A stretch of 32,363 bases of DNA from Propionibacteriaceae bacterium. GTDB taxonomy: Bacteria > Actinomycetota > Actinomycetes > Propionibacteriales > Propionibacteriaceae. Each line of letters starts with the position of its first letter. Positions within the stretch are counted from its first letter, which is position 1. Below, one piece after another: positions 19,734 to 28,660 of the stretch. The translations under genes and the position numbers were made by a program. The notes under the pieces are model-generated. The model worked only from the letters and a program-made list of their open reading frames with translations. It was not told where the DNA came from and did not search any database. The stretch spans positions 1 through 32,363 of the forward strand of contig WRFP01000007.1 in the NCBI GenBank assembly GCA_009778725.1, read 5' to 3'.

Positions 19734-21141
19734 TGAGTGCCGCCTCCTTGCCTGCGATACGCCCCCACACAGTCCCGATGGCCATGCCGAAACCGGCCAG
19801 ATATCCGGTCGACAAGATGTTCCCCGACATGATCTCCCCCGCAGCGAAAACATTGTCGAATGCTGGTCCGTCGACACGTTGGACCCGGGCCTGGCTGTCG
19901 ACCTGGACGCCCATGTAGGTGAAGGTGATGCCAGGACGCAGCGGAATCCCGTAGAAGGGAGCGGTGTCGACCGGCAGAGCCCAATTGGATTTCGGCGGTT
20001 GGGAGGCGGCCGAGACGCCATCGTAGCCGGAGGGGTCGAACCTCGCCCTGGCGTCGGGCGCGGTGTGCCGGTTGAACTCGGCGACCGTCGTGGCCGCCTG
20101 GTCGGGGTCGATGCCGAGTTGTCCGGCCACATCGGCCACCGAGGGCCCCGAGAAGGTGCCGTACATCGGCGGCAGGAACATTCCCTGGACCTGCGAATCC
20201 CAGATGGCGTAGGCAATCTGGTCAGGTTGCAAAGCAATGTTCTTTCCCCAGATCGCATAGCGCTTCGGCCAGATGTCTTCGCCCTCATCATAGAAGCGTT
20301 CTGCGTTCTTGTTCAGGACCAGCCCCATGGGAATCGAGTCCACCCGGGTGGCGATCCCGCCGTCGTACTTCGGGCTGCGGGCGTCGACGGCCACCGAATG
20401 GAAGCCGCGCTCCTCCCCCGCGCTGTGCGCACCGGCTTCGAGCAGGTTGGCCAGGACGGATCCGTCGTTCGTACGAGGACCGCGGATGTGGTAATTGAGC
20501 GCGGCGTCTCCCCAATAGCGCCGCAGCCACTCGATATTGGCTTCGAAACCGCCGGCGGCGACGACAATGTTCTTTGCCTGAAGCCGGTGTGCACCGCCTT
20601 CGGCCTCGACGAGCAAGCCGGTGCACCGGTTCTGATCGAACTCGAAACCGGTCACCTTGGTCTCATAGCGCACGTGAATGCCCGCGGCCTCGGCGCTGCG
20701 GTAGTAGGAGTTGATGAGGGCCTTGCCCCCGCCGAGGAAGAAGGTGTTGGTCCGTCCCAGATGCAGGGTTCCCGCCAGTGGCGGCTGGAACCGGCCACCG
20801 TGGGCGTACATCCATTCCGGTGCGCTCTGGGAGGCCTCGACCGTGAGTCTGGCCAAAGCCTCGTTGCTCGGCCCGGTGCCGATCCCGCAGAGATCCTTCC
20901 ACAGTTCCTCACCGGTGTACGCCCCGGTGTTCCACTCGGAATCATCGCCGTGAACACAACGAATATTGCGGGTATGGCGGCTGTTCCCGCCCCGGAAGAT
21001 CACGTCGGAGCGCTCAATCAGGAGCACCTCGGCGCCCTCGTCGCGAGCCGACAACGCACTCACCAAAGCAGCGTTGCCACCCCCGATGACGATGACATCC
21101 CACAGCCGGGACGCCACTTGGGACCAACCCGGTGATGTCAT
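19720..21141 (-). CDS. TcuA-like FAD-dependent (tricarballylate dehydrogenase family) oxidoreductase
   Basis: 'WDVIVIGGGNAALVSALSARDEGAEVLLIERSDVIFRGGNSRHTRNIRCVHG'; overlaps the TcuB-like gene by 14 bp. ATG 21141 with GGAGGA Shine-Dalgarno preferred over 21312. Confidence 0.88.
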   Translation of the reverse strand: MTSPGWSQVASRLWDVIVIGGGNAALVSALSARDEGAEVLLIERSDVIFRGGNSRHTRNIRCVHGDDSEWNTGAYTGEELWKDLCGIGTGPSNEALARLTVEASQSAPEWMYAHGGRFQPPLAGTLHLGRTNTFFLGGGKALINSYYRSAEAAGIHVRYETKVTGFEFDQNRCTGLLVEAEGGAHRLQAKNIVVAAGGFEANIEWLRRYWGDAALNYHIRGPRTNDGSVLANLLEAGAHSAGEERGFHSVAVDARSPKYDGGIATRVDSIPMGLVLNKNAERFYDEGEDIWPKRYAIWGKNIALQPDQIAYAIWDSQVQGMFLPPMYGTFSGPSVADVAGQLGIDPDQAATTVAEFNRHTAPDARARFDPSGYDGVSAASQPPKSNWALPVDTAPFYGIPLRPGITFTYMGVQVDSQARVQRVDGPAFDNVFAAGEIMSGNILSTGYLAGFGMAIGTVWGRIAGKEAALNDRT

Positions 21142-21230
21142 GAGATCCTCCAGCCCTGCGGTGACGAGGAGCGTGCTGAAATACGCTGTTCCGAGCGAGG
21201 ACGTGCTGGGCGGGTGAAGATTCGCCACAC

Positions 21231-21270
21231 CGCATCTTGTACACGTACTGGACGTACATCGCAAGATGCG
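21231..21270. promoter_or_regulatory. Palindromic element upstream of the TcuA-like gene
   Basis: CGCATCTTG (21231-21239) and CAAGATGCG (21262-21270) are perfect inverted repeats; inner TGTAC...GTACA also inverted. Confidence 0.55.
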
Positions 21271-21382
21271 GGGTTCGAATGTCGCTCGTCCGGTGCGCCG
21301 CAGCCGGGACATGGTATTTCAGCAGGTGACGAGGCATCAATGACGAATGCAATGGTAGACAACGGCGTACCGATCTTTCATC

Positions 21383-22831
21383 TCAGCGCAGATTGAGGAC
21401 GATGACGCGTGGATCGGTCATATCTTCGACCGCGTAGCGCGGCCCTTCGGCTCCATGGCCACTCTCTTTGACCCCGCTGTACGGCATCTCGTCAGCGTGG
21501 AAACTTGAGGTGTCGTTGATGATCACCCCGCCGACGCGCAGATCCCGCGCCGCGGCGAAGGCCCGGTCGATGTCCTGGGTGAACACCCCTGTCTGCAAGC
21601 CATAAGGTCCGGCGTTGACGAACTCCACCGCCGCTTCCAGCGAGGCGACCGGCACCATGGAGACCACCGGCGCGAAGATTTCCTCGGTCATCACCCGGGC
21701 CTCAAGGTCGGGCGAGACGAGCAGGGTCGGGTCCAGCAGCGGGCCCGTCCGCCCACCGCCCACGACCAGACGAGAACCGTTGCGCGCTGCCTGGATCCAG
21801 TCCTCGGCCCGCTCGGCTTCACCCAGGGCGATCATCGGCCCGACCTGCGTCACCCGGTTGTGCGGATCCCCGTGACGCAGGCCACTCACCGATGCCGCCA
21901 GGCGCTCGGCCAGTTCGTCAAAACGATCCTGGTGGACCAGGACACGCTGCACCGAGGTGCACACCTGTCCGGCTTTGCGAAAACCGGCCCGGGTCACCAG
22001 GTCGCAGACACGGGCGAGATCCGCGTCGGCGTCGACGATGGTGGCACTGTTGGAGCCGAGTTCGAGATGGGTACGGGCCAAACCGGCGCCGGCCGCGATC
22101 GAACGGCCCACGCTCGTCGATCCGGTGAAGGTGTAGAAACGCACGCGCGGATCTCCGACCAGCAGATCCCCCAGTTTGCGCCCCGAGCCGCAGACCAGGT
22201 TGATGAATCCTTCGGGCAGGCCGGACTGGCGAAAGGCCTCCACCGCGGCCATTGCGGACAGGGGGGTCGCATCGGCAGGCTTCAGCACGACGGCATTGCC
22301 CGCTGCGATGGCTGGCCCGATCTTGTGGGCGACGGTCGACAAGGGAGCATTGAACGGTGCGATCGCCACCACGACGCCGACCGGAACCCGGATCGTGAGC
22401 GCCAGTCTGTTGTCGTTGCCGGGAACACTGTGGATGGGCACCTGCTCCCCGCCGATCCGGATGGCCTCTTCGGCGCTGAGCCGGTAGACATTCATCGCCC
22501 GGGCGAACTCCCCCTGCGCGTCCGACCAGGTGAATCCGGTCTCCGTCACGTAGTTGGCGAGGATCTCCTCCCGGTGAGCCTCCATCCACGAGGCCACGGC
22601 CAGCAGGATGCGGCGCCGCTCGTGAGCGGGGATCGGTCGCTGCGACGCCCGATGGGCGGCCGTGATCGCCGCCTCGATGTCGTCGCCTTGGGCCTCGACG
22701 AGTTCAGCGACATCCACCTGGGTGAATTTGTCGTAGACATGGCGGACAGTTCCACCGCGCTGTACCCATTCGCCGTTCACGAACAGCCCGCTCAAACCAC
22801 GGATCGGCCGGCTCTCATCACTCATGTTCAT
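21383..22831 (-). CDS. Aldehyde dehydrogenase family protein
   Basis: 'FTGSTSVGRSIAAGAGLARTHLELGSNSATIV', catalytic Cys region 'RKAGQVCTSVQRV'. Confidence 0.93.
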   Translation of the reverse strand: MNMSDESRPIRGLSGLFVNGEWVQRGGTVRHVYDKFTQVDVAELVEAQGDDIEAAITAAHRASQRPIPAHERRRILLAVASWMEAHREEILANYVTETGFTWSDAQGEFARAMNVYRLSAEEAIRIGGEQVPIHSVPGNDNRLALTIRVPVGVVVAIAPFNAPLSTVAHKIGPAIAAGNAVVLKPADATPLSAMAAVEAFRQSGLPEGFINLVCGSGRKLGDLLVGDPRVRFYTFTGSTSVGRSIAAGAGLARTHLELGSNSATIVDADADLARVCDLVTRAGFRKAGQVCTSVQRVLVHQDRFDELAERLAASVSGLRHGDPHNRVTQVGPMIALGEAERAEDWIQAARNGSRLVVGGGRTGPLLDPTLLVSPDLEARVMTEEIFAPVVSMVPVASLEAAVEFVNAGPYGLQTGVFTQDIDRAFAAARDLRVGGVIINDTSSFHADEMPYSGVKESGHGAEGPRYAVEDMTDPRVIVLNLR

Positions 22832-22886
22832 ACTCCCTTGCCCAGCCCTCGCAACCAGGCGAGGTCACACTAGAATATCGGACTTG

Positions 22887-22920
22887 TCTTATTATTCGCA
22901 ACGTCTTGCGTATTGAGCAA
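22887..22920. promoter_or_regulatory. Paired 15-bp palindromic operator (copy C)
   Basis: TCTTATTATTCGCAA (22887-22901, right half-site conserved), N4 CGTC, TTGCGTATTGAGCAA (22906-22920). Confidence 0.6.
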
Positions 22921-22948
22921 TTACCAGAAAATGTCCGGCCGAGCGGCA

Positions 22949-22989
22949 GTGTGGCCGCCGCGGAACGGTCCTGTCCACGACGGCCACAC
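22949..22989. repeat. Inverted repeat downstream of binding protein gene 1
   Basis: GTGTGGCCG (22949-22957) and CGGCCACAC (22981-22989); same core as the element downstream of the paralogue. Confidence 0.6.
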
Positions 22990-23039
22990 AGTGCCGTTCG
23001 TTACGCAACAAACGATCGGCCGTTAGGTAAATCCAGTTA

Positions 23040-24278
23040 CTAGTCGCGACGCAGGAGCTTCCAGTGGGAGTCCCATTCCGCGTTGACAGCATCGATGGTG
23101 CTGTACGCGTCGGCATAGGCCTGGGGCAGCTGATACCCGGCAGGCTTGTCGGCATAGGACCACATCTGGTTCATGTCGATGACGGTGACCTGATTCTGCG
23201 GATCCCAGTCATCGGGATGGGCGACCCTGCTCATCTTGACCCAATCGTACGGATCCTGGTCGAGATAGGTCGACTGGTAGGCAGCCAGGTTGTCCTTCGT
23301 GATCAGGAATCCACCGGTCCACAACTGGCGGTTCAACGGATCGGGGGTCTTGCCCGACTTGCAGGCGTCCAGCGATTGGATGAAGGCGAAGCCCGCCTGC
23401 CACTGCGGCAGCGATGAATAGGTGGCATACATTTCGCCGGACTGGACGAAATTCATGGCATCTTTCGTACCGTCGATGCCGACAATCGGCACACCGGAGA
23501 TTCCGGCCTCGGTCAGAGCATTGAGTGCCCCGATCGCCACGTCGTCGTTCTGCCCCATGACACCGTCGATCTTGGAGCCGCCGTAGCGGTTGATGATCCC
23601 GGCCATCGCATCGCGCGCGGTCCCGCGGTCCCACTCGCCCGGCTGGGTGGCCAGCTCGGTGATTCCGGGATACTCGGCCAGGGCACGCTGGACGCCGACC
23701 TGGCGCTGGATGTCAGGGGTTGCGCCCGGGTGACCGGTCAGGTACACGAAGTTGCCGGTGCCGCCCATCTTGTCGAAGAGCGTCTTGGCCATCTCGTAGG
23801 CCACTTCCTGGTTGGAGGGCGACAGATAGGTTTCGTACTGATCCCCGTAGTTGAAGGGCGAATCCCAGGGATCCTCCTCCCAGGTGTTCACCAAACACAC
23901 ACCATTTTGATTCGCGATGCGCGCCATCTCGGGGACATCCGACGAGTCCGGCGCGGTGACGAAGATAATCTTGACGCCCGCATCGACCTGCTGCTGGAAC
24001 TGCTGTAGCTGGGTCGCCGGATCGCCTTCGTTCGTCATCGCCACGTACTTGCCGTTGAACGCTGCGACGGCCTGCTGGGCGCCCTCATTCCAGTTCGCGT
24101 AATAGTCATTATTCAGACTCGTGAACAATCCGACCACAGTCTGGCCGTTCAAGTCGACCGACGCGGGCACATTCGCCGCGGGAGTCCCACTCGAACCACC
24201 AGACGGACTGCTACACGCAGCCATGGGCAGCAGGCTCACCACGAGCACACCCACACCCAACAAATATTTCTTCTTCAA
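23040..24278 (-). CDS. Sugar ABC transporter substrate-binding lipoprotein (Peripla_BP_4/RbsB-like), copy 1
   Basis: Lipobox 'LPMAACSS'; 'VVGLFTSLNNDYYANWNEGAQQAV', 'GVMGQNDDVAIGALNALTEAGISGVPIVGIDGTKDAM'. TTG start with GAGGAG upstream. Confidence 0.93.
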   Translation of the reverse strand: MKKKYLLGVGVLVVSLLPMAACSSPSGGSSGTPAANVPASVDLNGQTVVGLFTSLNNDYYANWNEGAQQAVAAFNGKYVAMTNEGDPATQLQQFQQQVDAGVKIIFVTAPDSSDVPEMARIANQNGVCLVNTWEEDPWDSPFNYGDQYETYLSPSNQEVAYEMAKTLFDKMGGTGNFVYLTGHPGATPDIQRQVGVQRALAEYPGITELATQPGEWDRGTARDAMAGIINRYGGSKIDGVMGQNDDVAIGALNALTEAGISGVPIVGIDGTKDAMNFVQSGEMYATYSSLPQWQAGFAFIQSLDACKSGKTPDPLNRQLWTGGFLITKDNLAAYQSTYLDQDPYDWVKMSRVAHPDDWDPQNQVTVIDMNQMWSYADKPAGYQLPQAYADAYSTIDAVNAEWDSHWKLLRRD

Positions 24279-24567
24279 CGTACACTCCTCAATAGATTTT
24301 TGCTGTCATGCCCCACAGTGCGGCCTGGCAACACTGATTTCATCAATAAACTCTTGGATGGAGACGCTGCCCGCCACGGATGCCGACGGGCTGACGCCTT
24401 TGCCCGAGTACACCGATCCATGGCTGCTGCGCGACCCTGTGCCGGCACGCTGGCCCGCCGGTCACCGCTCAACAGACATCCAGTCTGCCCTCACGGCAAC
24501 CGTCGACCCATCGCACCCCCACAGTGTCGCTCGCGACACCAGCGATCGGTGAATTCGGGCTTTGGCT

Positions 24568-24609
24568 GTGTGGCCGTCACGAACTGACGAAGTCTCGCAA
24601 CGGCCACAC
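24568..24609. repeat. Inverted repeat between the two binding protein genes
   Basis: GTGTGGCCGT (24568-24577) and ACGGCCACAC (24600-24609), perfect 10-bp arms, 22-nt loop. Confidence 0.65.
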
Positions 24610-24651
24610 GGTCTTTCTTTTCACGCGTGGGCAGTTCACTGCCCGATTGAT

Positions 24652-25896
24652 TCAGCTGCTGCGGCGCAGGAGCTTCCAGTGGGAATCCCATTCCGCGTTG
24701 ACAGCATCGATAGTGCTGTACGCGTCGGCATAGGCCTGGGGCAGTTGGTATCCGGCTGGCTGCGGGGCATAGGACCACATCTTGTTCATGTCAATCGCTG
24801 TGACCTGATTCTGCGGATCCCAGTCGTCGGGATGGGCGACCTTGCTCATTTTCACCCAATCGTAAGGATCGTTGTCCAGATAGGTCGACTGATATTGAGC
24901 CAAATTGTCCTGGGTGATCTTCATGCCACCAGTCCACAATTGCCGGTTCAACGGATCGGGAGTCTTGCCAGACTTGCAGGCGTCCAGCGACTGGACGAAG
25001 GCGAACCCTGCCTGCCACTGGGGGAACGACGAGTAGGTGGCGTACATCTCGCCCGACTTGATGAAATTCATGGCGTCTTTCGTCCCGTCGATGCCAACAA
25101 TCGGCACACCGGTGATGCCGGCCTCGGTCAAGGAGTTGAGCGCGCCGATGGCCACGTCGTCGTTCTGACCCATGACCCCGTCGATCTTGTTGCCGCCGTA
25201 ACGGTTGATGATGCCGGTCATCGCGTCACGCGCGGTCCCGCGGTCCCACTCGCCCGGCTGGGTGGCCATCTCGGTGATACCCGGGAACTGAGCCAGTGCC
25301 CGGTTGACACCGTTGGTGCGCTGGGTGTCGGAGGTGGCGCCCGGGTGACCGGTGAGGTACACGAAGTTGCCGGTCCCGCCCATCTTCTGGAACAGGGTCG
25401 TCGCCATCTCGTACGCAACCTCTTCATTCGAGGGTGACAGATAGGTTTCGTACTGGTCCCCATAGGCGAAAGGCGAATCCCAGGGATCCTCTTCCCAGGT
25501 GTTGACCAGGCACACGCCGTTCTGATTGGCGATGCGGGCCATCTCCGGCACATCGGAATAGTCCGGCGCGGTGACGAAGATGATCTTCACACCCGCGTCG
25601 ACCTGCTGCTGGAACTGCTCCAACTGCTTGGCCGGATCGCCCTCGTTCGTCATGGCCACATACTTGCCGTTGAAGGCCGCCACGGCTTGCTGGGCGCCCT
25701 CATTCCAGTTCGCGTAGTAGTCGTTGTTCAAACTGGTGAACAACCCGACAACGGTCTGGCCGTTCAAGTCGACCGACGCCGGCACATTCGCCGCCGGTGT
25801 CACGCTGGAACCACCAGACGGCGTGCTGCTACACGCGGCCATGGGCAACAGGCTCATGACCAGCACACCCATGCCCAACACATACTTCTTCTTCAC
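24652..25896 (-). CDS. Sugar ABC transporter substrate-binding lipoprotein (Peripla_BP_4/RbsB-like), copy 2
   Basis: Aligns by eye along its whole length with copy 1; lipobox 'LPMAACSS'. GTG start 25896 (VKKKYVLGMG) with AAGGAG upstream preferred over 25983. Confidence 0.93.
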   Translation of the reverse strand: MKKKYVLGMGVLVMSLLPMAACSSTPSGGSSVTPAANVPASVDLNGQTVVGLFTSLNNDYYANWNEGAQQAVAAFNGKYVAMTNEGDPAKQLEQFQQQVDAGVKIIFVTAPDYSDVPEMARIANQNGVCLVNTWEEDPWDSPFAYGDQYETYLSPSNEEVAYEMATTLFQKMGGTGNFVYLTGHPGATSDTQRTNGVNRALAQFPGITEMATQPGEWDRGTARDAMTGIINRYGGNKIDGVMGQNDDVAIGALNSLTEAGITGVPIVGIDGTKDAMNFIKSGEMYATYSSFPQWQAGFAFVQSLDACKSGKTPDPLNRQLWTGGMKITQDNLAQYQSTYLDNDPYDWVKMSKVAHPDDWDPQNQVTAIDMNKMWSYAPQPAGYQLPQAYADAYSTIDAVNAEWDSHWKLLRRSS

Positions 25897-26005
25897 TCCA
25901 TGCTCCTTCATCGTCATGGCCGTCACACCGCGCTGGCGGTGCGATGGGGCTGATCGCGTGCCCGGGCGCGCTTGCCCGGGCACATTCTGGTTGTCAGCGT
26001 GTGCT

Positions 26006-27514
26006 CTACAGGTAGTTCACCCACACGCTCTTCGTACCCAGGTAGTTCTGCAGGACCTCGAAGCCGAGTTCCTTGCCGTACCCGCTCTGTTTGAACCCTC
26101 CGAAGGGCGAGGCGGCGTCGACCTGGCTGTGCCCGTTGATCCACACCGTGCCGGACTTGATGCCGTCGGCAGTACGCAGGGCCCGCCCGATGTTCTCTGT
26201 CCACACGCTCGCGCCGAGTCCGTAGATCGTCGCATTCGCCAAAGTCAGCACCTCTTCTTCGGTTTCGAAGCGGGAAGCCGCCAGGACGGGTCCGAAGATC
26301 TCTTCCTGGAAGATCCGCATGTCGGGGGTCACGTCCGCGAACAGGGTGGGTCGTACGAAATAACCACGCTCATTGTCGTTGACCGCACCGGTTCCTCCGA
26401 TGACGCTGCGTGCGCCCTCCGATTCGCCGATCTTCAAGTAACCCGACACCCGGGAGTACTGACCCTGGGAGACCACCGGCCCCAGCCTGGAGGTTTCCGT
26501 CATACCCGGGCCCATTTCCAGCCCGCCCGCGTACTCGGCCATCTTGGCGAGGAACTCCTCATAGATGCCGGACTGGACGATCACGCGGGAACTCGAGCAG
26601 CAGATCTGGCCGGCATTGAAGTAAATGCCGTTGAAGATGCCGGGAATGGCCTTGCTCAGATCCGCGTCGTTGTAGACAACCGCCGGGCTCTTGCCACCCA
26701 ATTCGAGCGACACCCGCTTCAGGTTTCCGGCAGAGGCGCGGACGATCGAGCGTCCCACCTCCGTCGAACCAGTGAAAGCAATCTTGTCGACATCGGGGTG
26801 TTCCGCCAGGGCGGCTCCCACATCGCCGTACCCGTGGAGCACCGTGAGGGTCCCGTCGGGAAGACCGGCTTCGTAGAGCAACTCCACCATCGCGTGCGCC
26901 GACAGCGGCGTCAGTTCCGCAGGTTTGAGGATCACCGAGCAGCCCGCTGCGAGCGGGGCGGCCAGCTTCCACATGGCGTTCGCGATCGGGGTGTTCCACG
27001 GGATCACGGCCGCCACCACACCGATCGGCTCACGCCTGGTGTAGTTCAGCCACTGGCCGGGGACCGACACCGGGATCGTCATGCCGTGCAGCTTGGTTGC
27101 CCAGCCTGCGAAATAGCGGAAGTGGTCGACCAGCCCGGCAGCGGCGGCGCGGGTGTCCGCCAGGGGGGAGCCGGCGTCGATCGAATCGAGTTGGGCGAAG
27201 AATTCTTGGCGCTGTTCGGCCAGGTCGGCGAAACGCAGCAGGACACGCTCGCGGAAGTTCGGCTTGGCCCTGGACCACACGCCGGACTCGAAGTTGGCTC
27301 TGGCGACGGCCACCGCGTGGTTGACGTCTTCCACGGTTCCGCGGGCGACCGTCGCGACAGCCTGTTCCGTACTGGGATCGATGGTTTCAAAGGTCTCACC
27401 CGAACTCGACGGCTGGGAGATGCCGCCGATCAGCAGTTCAAGGTTCCGGTCGAGCAACGCGCGTACCTCGGGAAGGACCGGCGTCAATGGTACTTGTGTA
27501 TCAGTCATGGACAC
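26006..27514 (-). CDS. Aldehyde dehydrogenase (betaine-aldehyde-dehydrogenase-like)
   Basis: 'VIPWNTPIANAMWKLAAPLAAGCSVILKPAELTPLSA', 'FTGSTEVGRSIV', 'LELGGKSPAVV', 'FNAGQICCSSSRVIV'. Confidence 0.95.
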   Translation of the reverse strand: MSMTDTQVPLTPVLPEVRALLDRNLELLIGGISQPSSSGETFETIDPSTEQAVATVARGTVEDVNHAVAVARANFESGVWSRAKPNFRERVLLRFADLAEQRQEFFAQLDSIDAGSPLADTRAAAAGLVDHFRYFAGWATKLHGMTIPVSVPGQWLNYTRREPIGVVAAVIPWNTPIANAMWKLAAPLAAGCSVILKPAELTPLSAHAMVELLYEAGLPDGTLTVLHGYGDVGAALAEHPDVDKIAFTGSTEVGRSIVRASAGNLKRVSLELGGKSPAVVYNDADLSKAIPGIFNGIYFNAGQICCSSSRVIVQSGIYEEFLAKMAEYAGGLEMGPGMTETSRLGPVVSQGQYSRVSGYLKIGESEGARSVIGGTGAVNDNERGYFVRPTLFADVTPDMRIFQEEIFGPVLAASRFETEEEVLTLANATIYGLGASVWTENIGRALRTADGIKSGTVWINGHSQVDAASPFGGFKQSGYGKELGFEVLQNYLGTKSVWVNYL

Positions 27515-27542
27515 TCCTTAGACAATGGTGGATTTCGGTGGA

Positions 27543-28634
27543 TCAGAAAGAGGTGATGATCGTCCGGGCTATCTGGCCGCCCTCGAGCGCCTCATAAGCT
27601 TCGTTGATCTGGTCGAGGCCAATCTCGCCGGAGACGAGGTCGTCGAGGTTGAACCGGCCGTCGAGGTAGAGCTGCGCGAACATGGGAATGTCGTGCTTGG
27701 GATTGGTCGAGCCCATCTGGATGCCGATGACGCGCTTCTGCCCCATGACCAGGTCTTCCCAGGCCTTCAGTTCGATGGTGTTGCCGGGCTTCTGCAACCC
27801 GATGATGTAGGCGCAGCCACCCACCCGGACCAGATCGATGGCCAACTGGCAGGTCTGCTTGAGCCCGATCACCTCGAAAGCATGGTCGACGCCCCGCGGC
27901 GCGATCTCATGAATGGCCTCAATGGGGTCCACCTGACCGGAGTTGATGGTGTGGGTCGCGCCGAAACGGCGGGCCAGTTCCAGCTTCTTCGGCTGGAGGT
28001 CGATGGCGATGACGGCCCCTGCTCCGGCGAGCCGGGCACCCTGGATGGCATTCAGGCCCACGCCGCCGCAGCCGATGACAGCCACAGTTTGTCCGGGATG
28101 GATGTCGGCACTGTTGATCGCTGCGCCGGCGCCGGTGATCACGCCACAACCGAGGATGGCTGCGCGGGTGAAGGGAATTTCCTTGGGCAGTACGGACAGT
28201 TGGTTCTGGTGGACGAGCACCTGCTCCGCGAAACCGGAGATGGCCGAGTACTGGAACAGGGCCTCGCCGTTCTGGGTGAGCCGCGGGGGTTCGTTGTCGC
28301 CGCGCTGGGTCACGCCGGGATTCCAGCACTGGTACACCCGTCCGTCCAGGCAGGCTTCGCAGCGCCCACAGAACTGGATCAGCGATGCCACGACGTGGTC
28401 ACCGACGGCGAAGTCGGTCACGTCTGGGCCGATCTTCGCCACGACACCGGCAGCTTCATGACCGAGCACGGTGGGAAACTCGAACCCATAGCCTTCCAAG
28501 GCGATATGGAGATCGGAATGGCACAGGCCAGATGCCTTCACGTCAATTAACACTTCTTGACCGATCGGGTCTGCCAGCTGGACTTCTTCGATGCTGAATT
28601 TCTCACCGGGACGCCGGGACACTGCAGCTTTCAT
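27543..28634 (-). CDS. Zinc-dependent alcohol dehydrogenase (class III-like MDR)
   Basis: 'GLCHSDLHIALEGYGFEFPTVLGHEAAGVV', 'CGRCEACLDGRVYQC', 'VAVIGCGGVGLNAIQGARLAGA'. Confidence 0.93.
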   Translation of the reverse strand: MKAAVSRRPGEKFSIEEVQLADPIGQEVLIDVKASGLCHSDLHIALEGYGFEFPTVLGHEAAGVVAKIGPDVTDFAVGDHVVASLIQFCGRCEACLDGRVYQCWNPGVTQRGDNEPPRLTQNGEALFQYSAISGFAEQVLVHQNQLSVLPKEIPFTRAAILGCGVITGAGAAINSADIHPGQTVAVIGCGGVGLNAIQGARLAGAGAVIAIDLQPKKLELARRFGATHTINSGQVDPIEAIHEIAPRGVDHAFEVIGLKQTCQLAIDLVRVGGCAYIIGLQKPGNTIELKAWEDLVMGQKRVIGIQMGSTNPKHDIPMFAQLYLDGRFNLDDLVSGEIGLDQINEAYEALEGGQIARTIITSF

Positions 28635-28660
28635 AGCGTTTGCTCCTTTACACGATGCCC

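Noticed and set aside
19734-20291. N-terminal 186 aa of the ORF track entry containing the TcuB-like protein
   Set aside because: This part overlaps the TcuA-like gene in another frame and is Arg/Ser/Pro-rich nonsense; the real start is ATG 19733.
19654-21135. 493 aa plus-strand ORF opposite the TcuA-like gene
   Set aside because: Mirror ORF of a convincing FAD-dependent oxidoreductase; no domain features.
22994-23008. CCGTTCGTTACGCAA as a further copy of the paired operator
   Set aside because: Only one CGCAA half-site, no partner at 4-bp spacing, and it lies downstream of a gene rather than at a promoter.
25724-27556. 610 aa plus-strand ORF opposite the binding protein and aldehyde dehydrogenase genes
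   Set aside because: Spans two genes on the opposite strand, no recognisable domain; a GC-frame artefact.
27525-28550. 341 aa plus-strand ORF opposite the alcohol dehydrogenase
   Set aside because: Shadow ORF of a clear MDR dehydrogenase.
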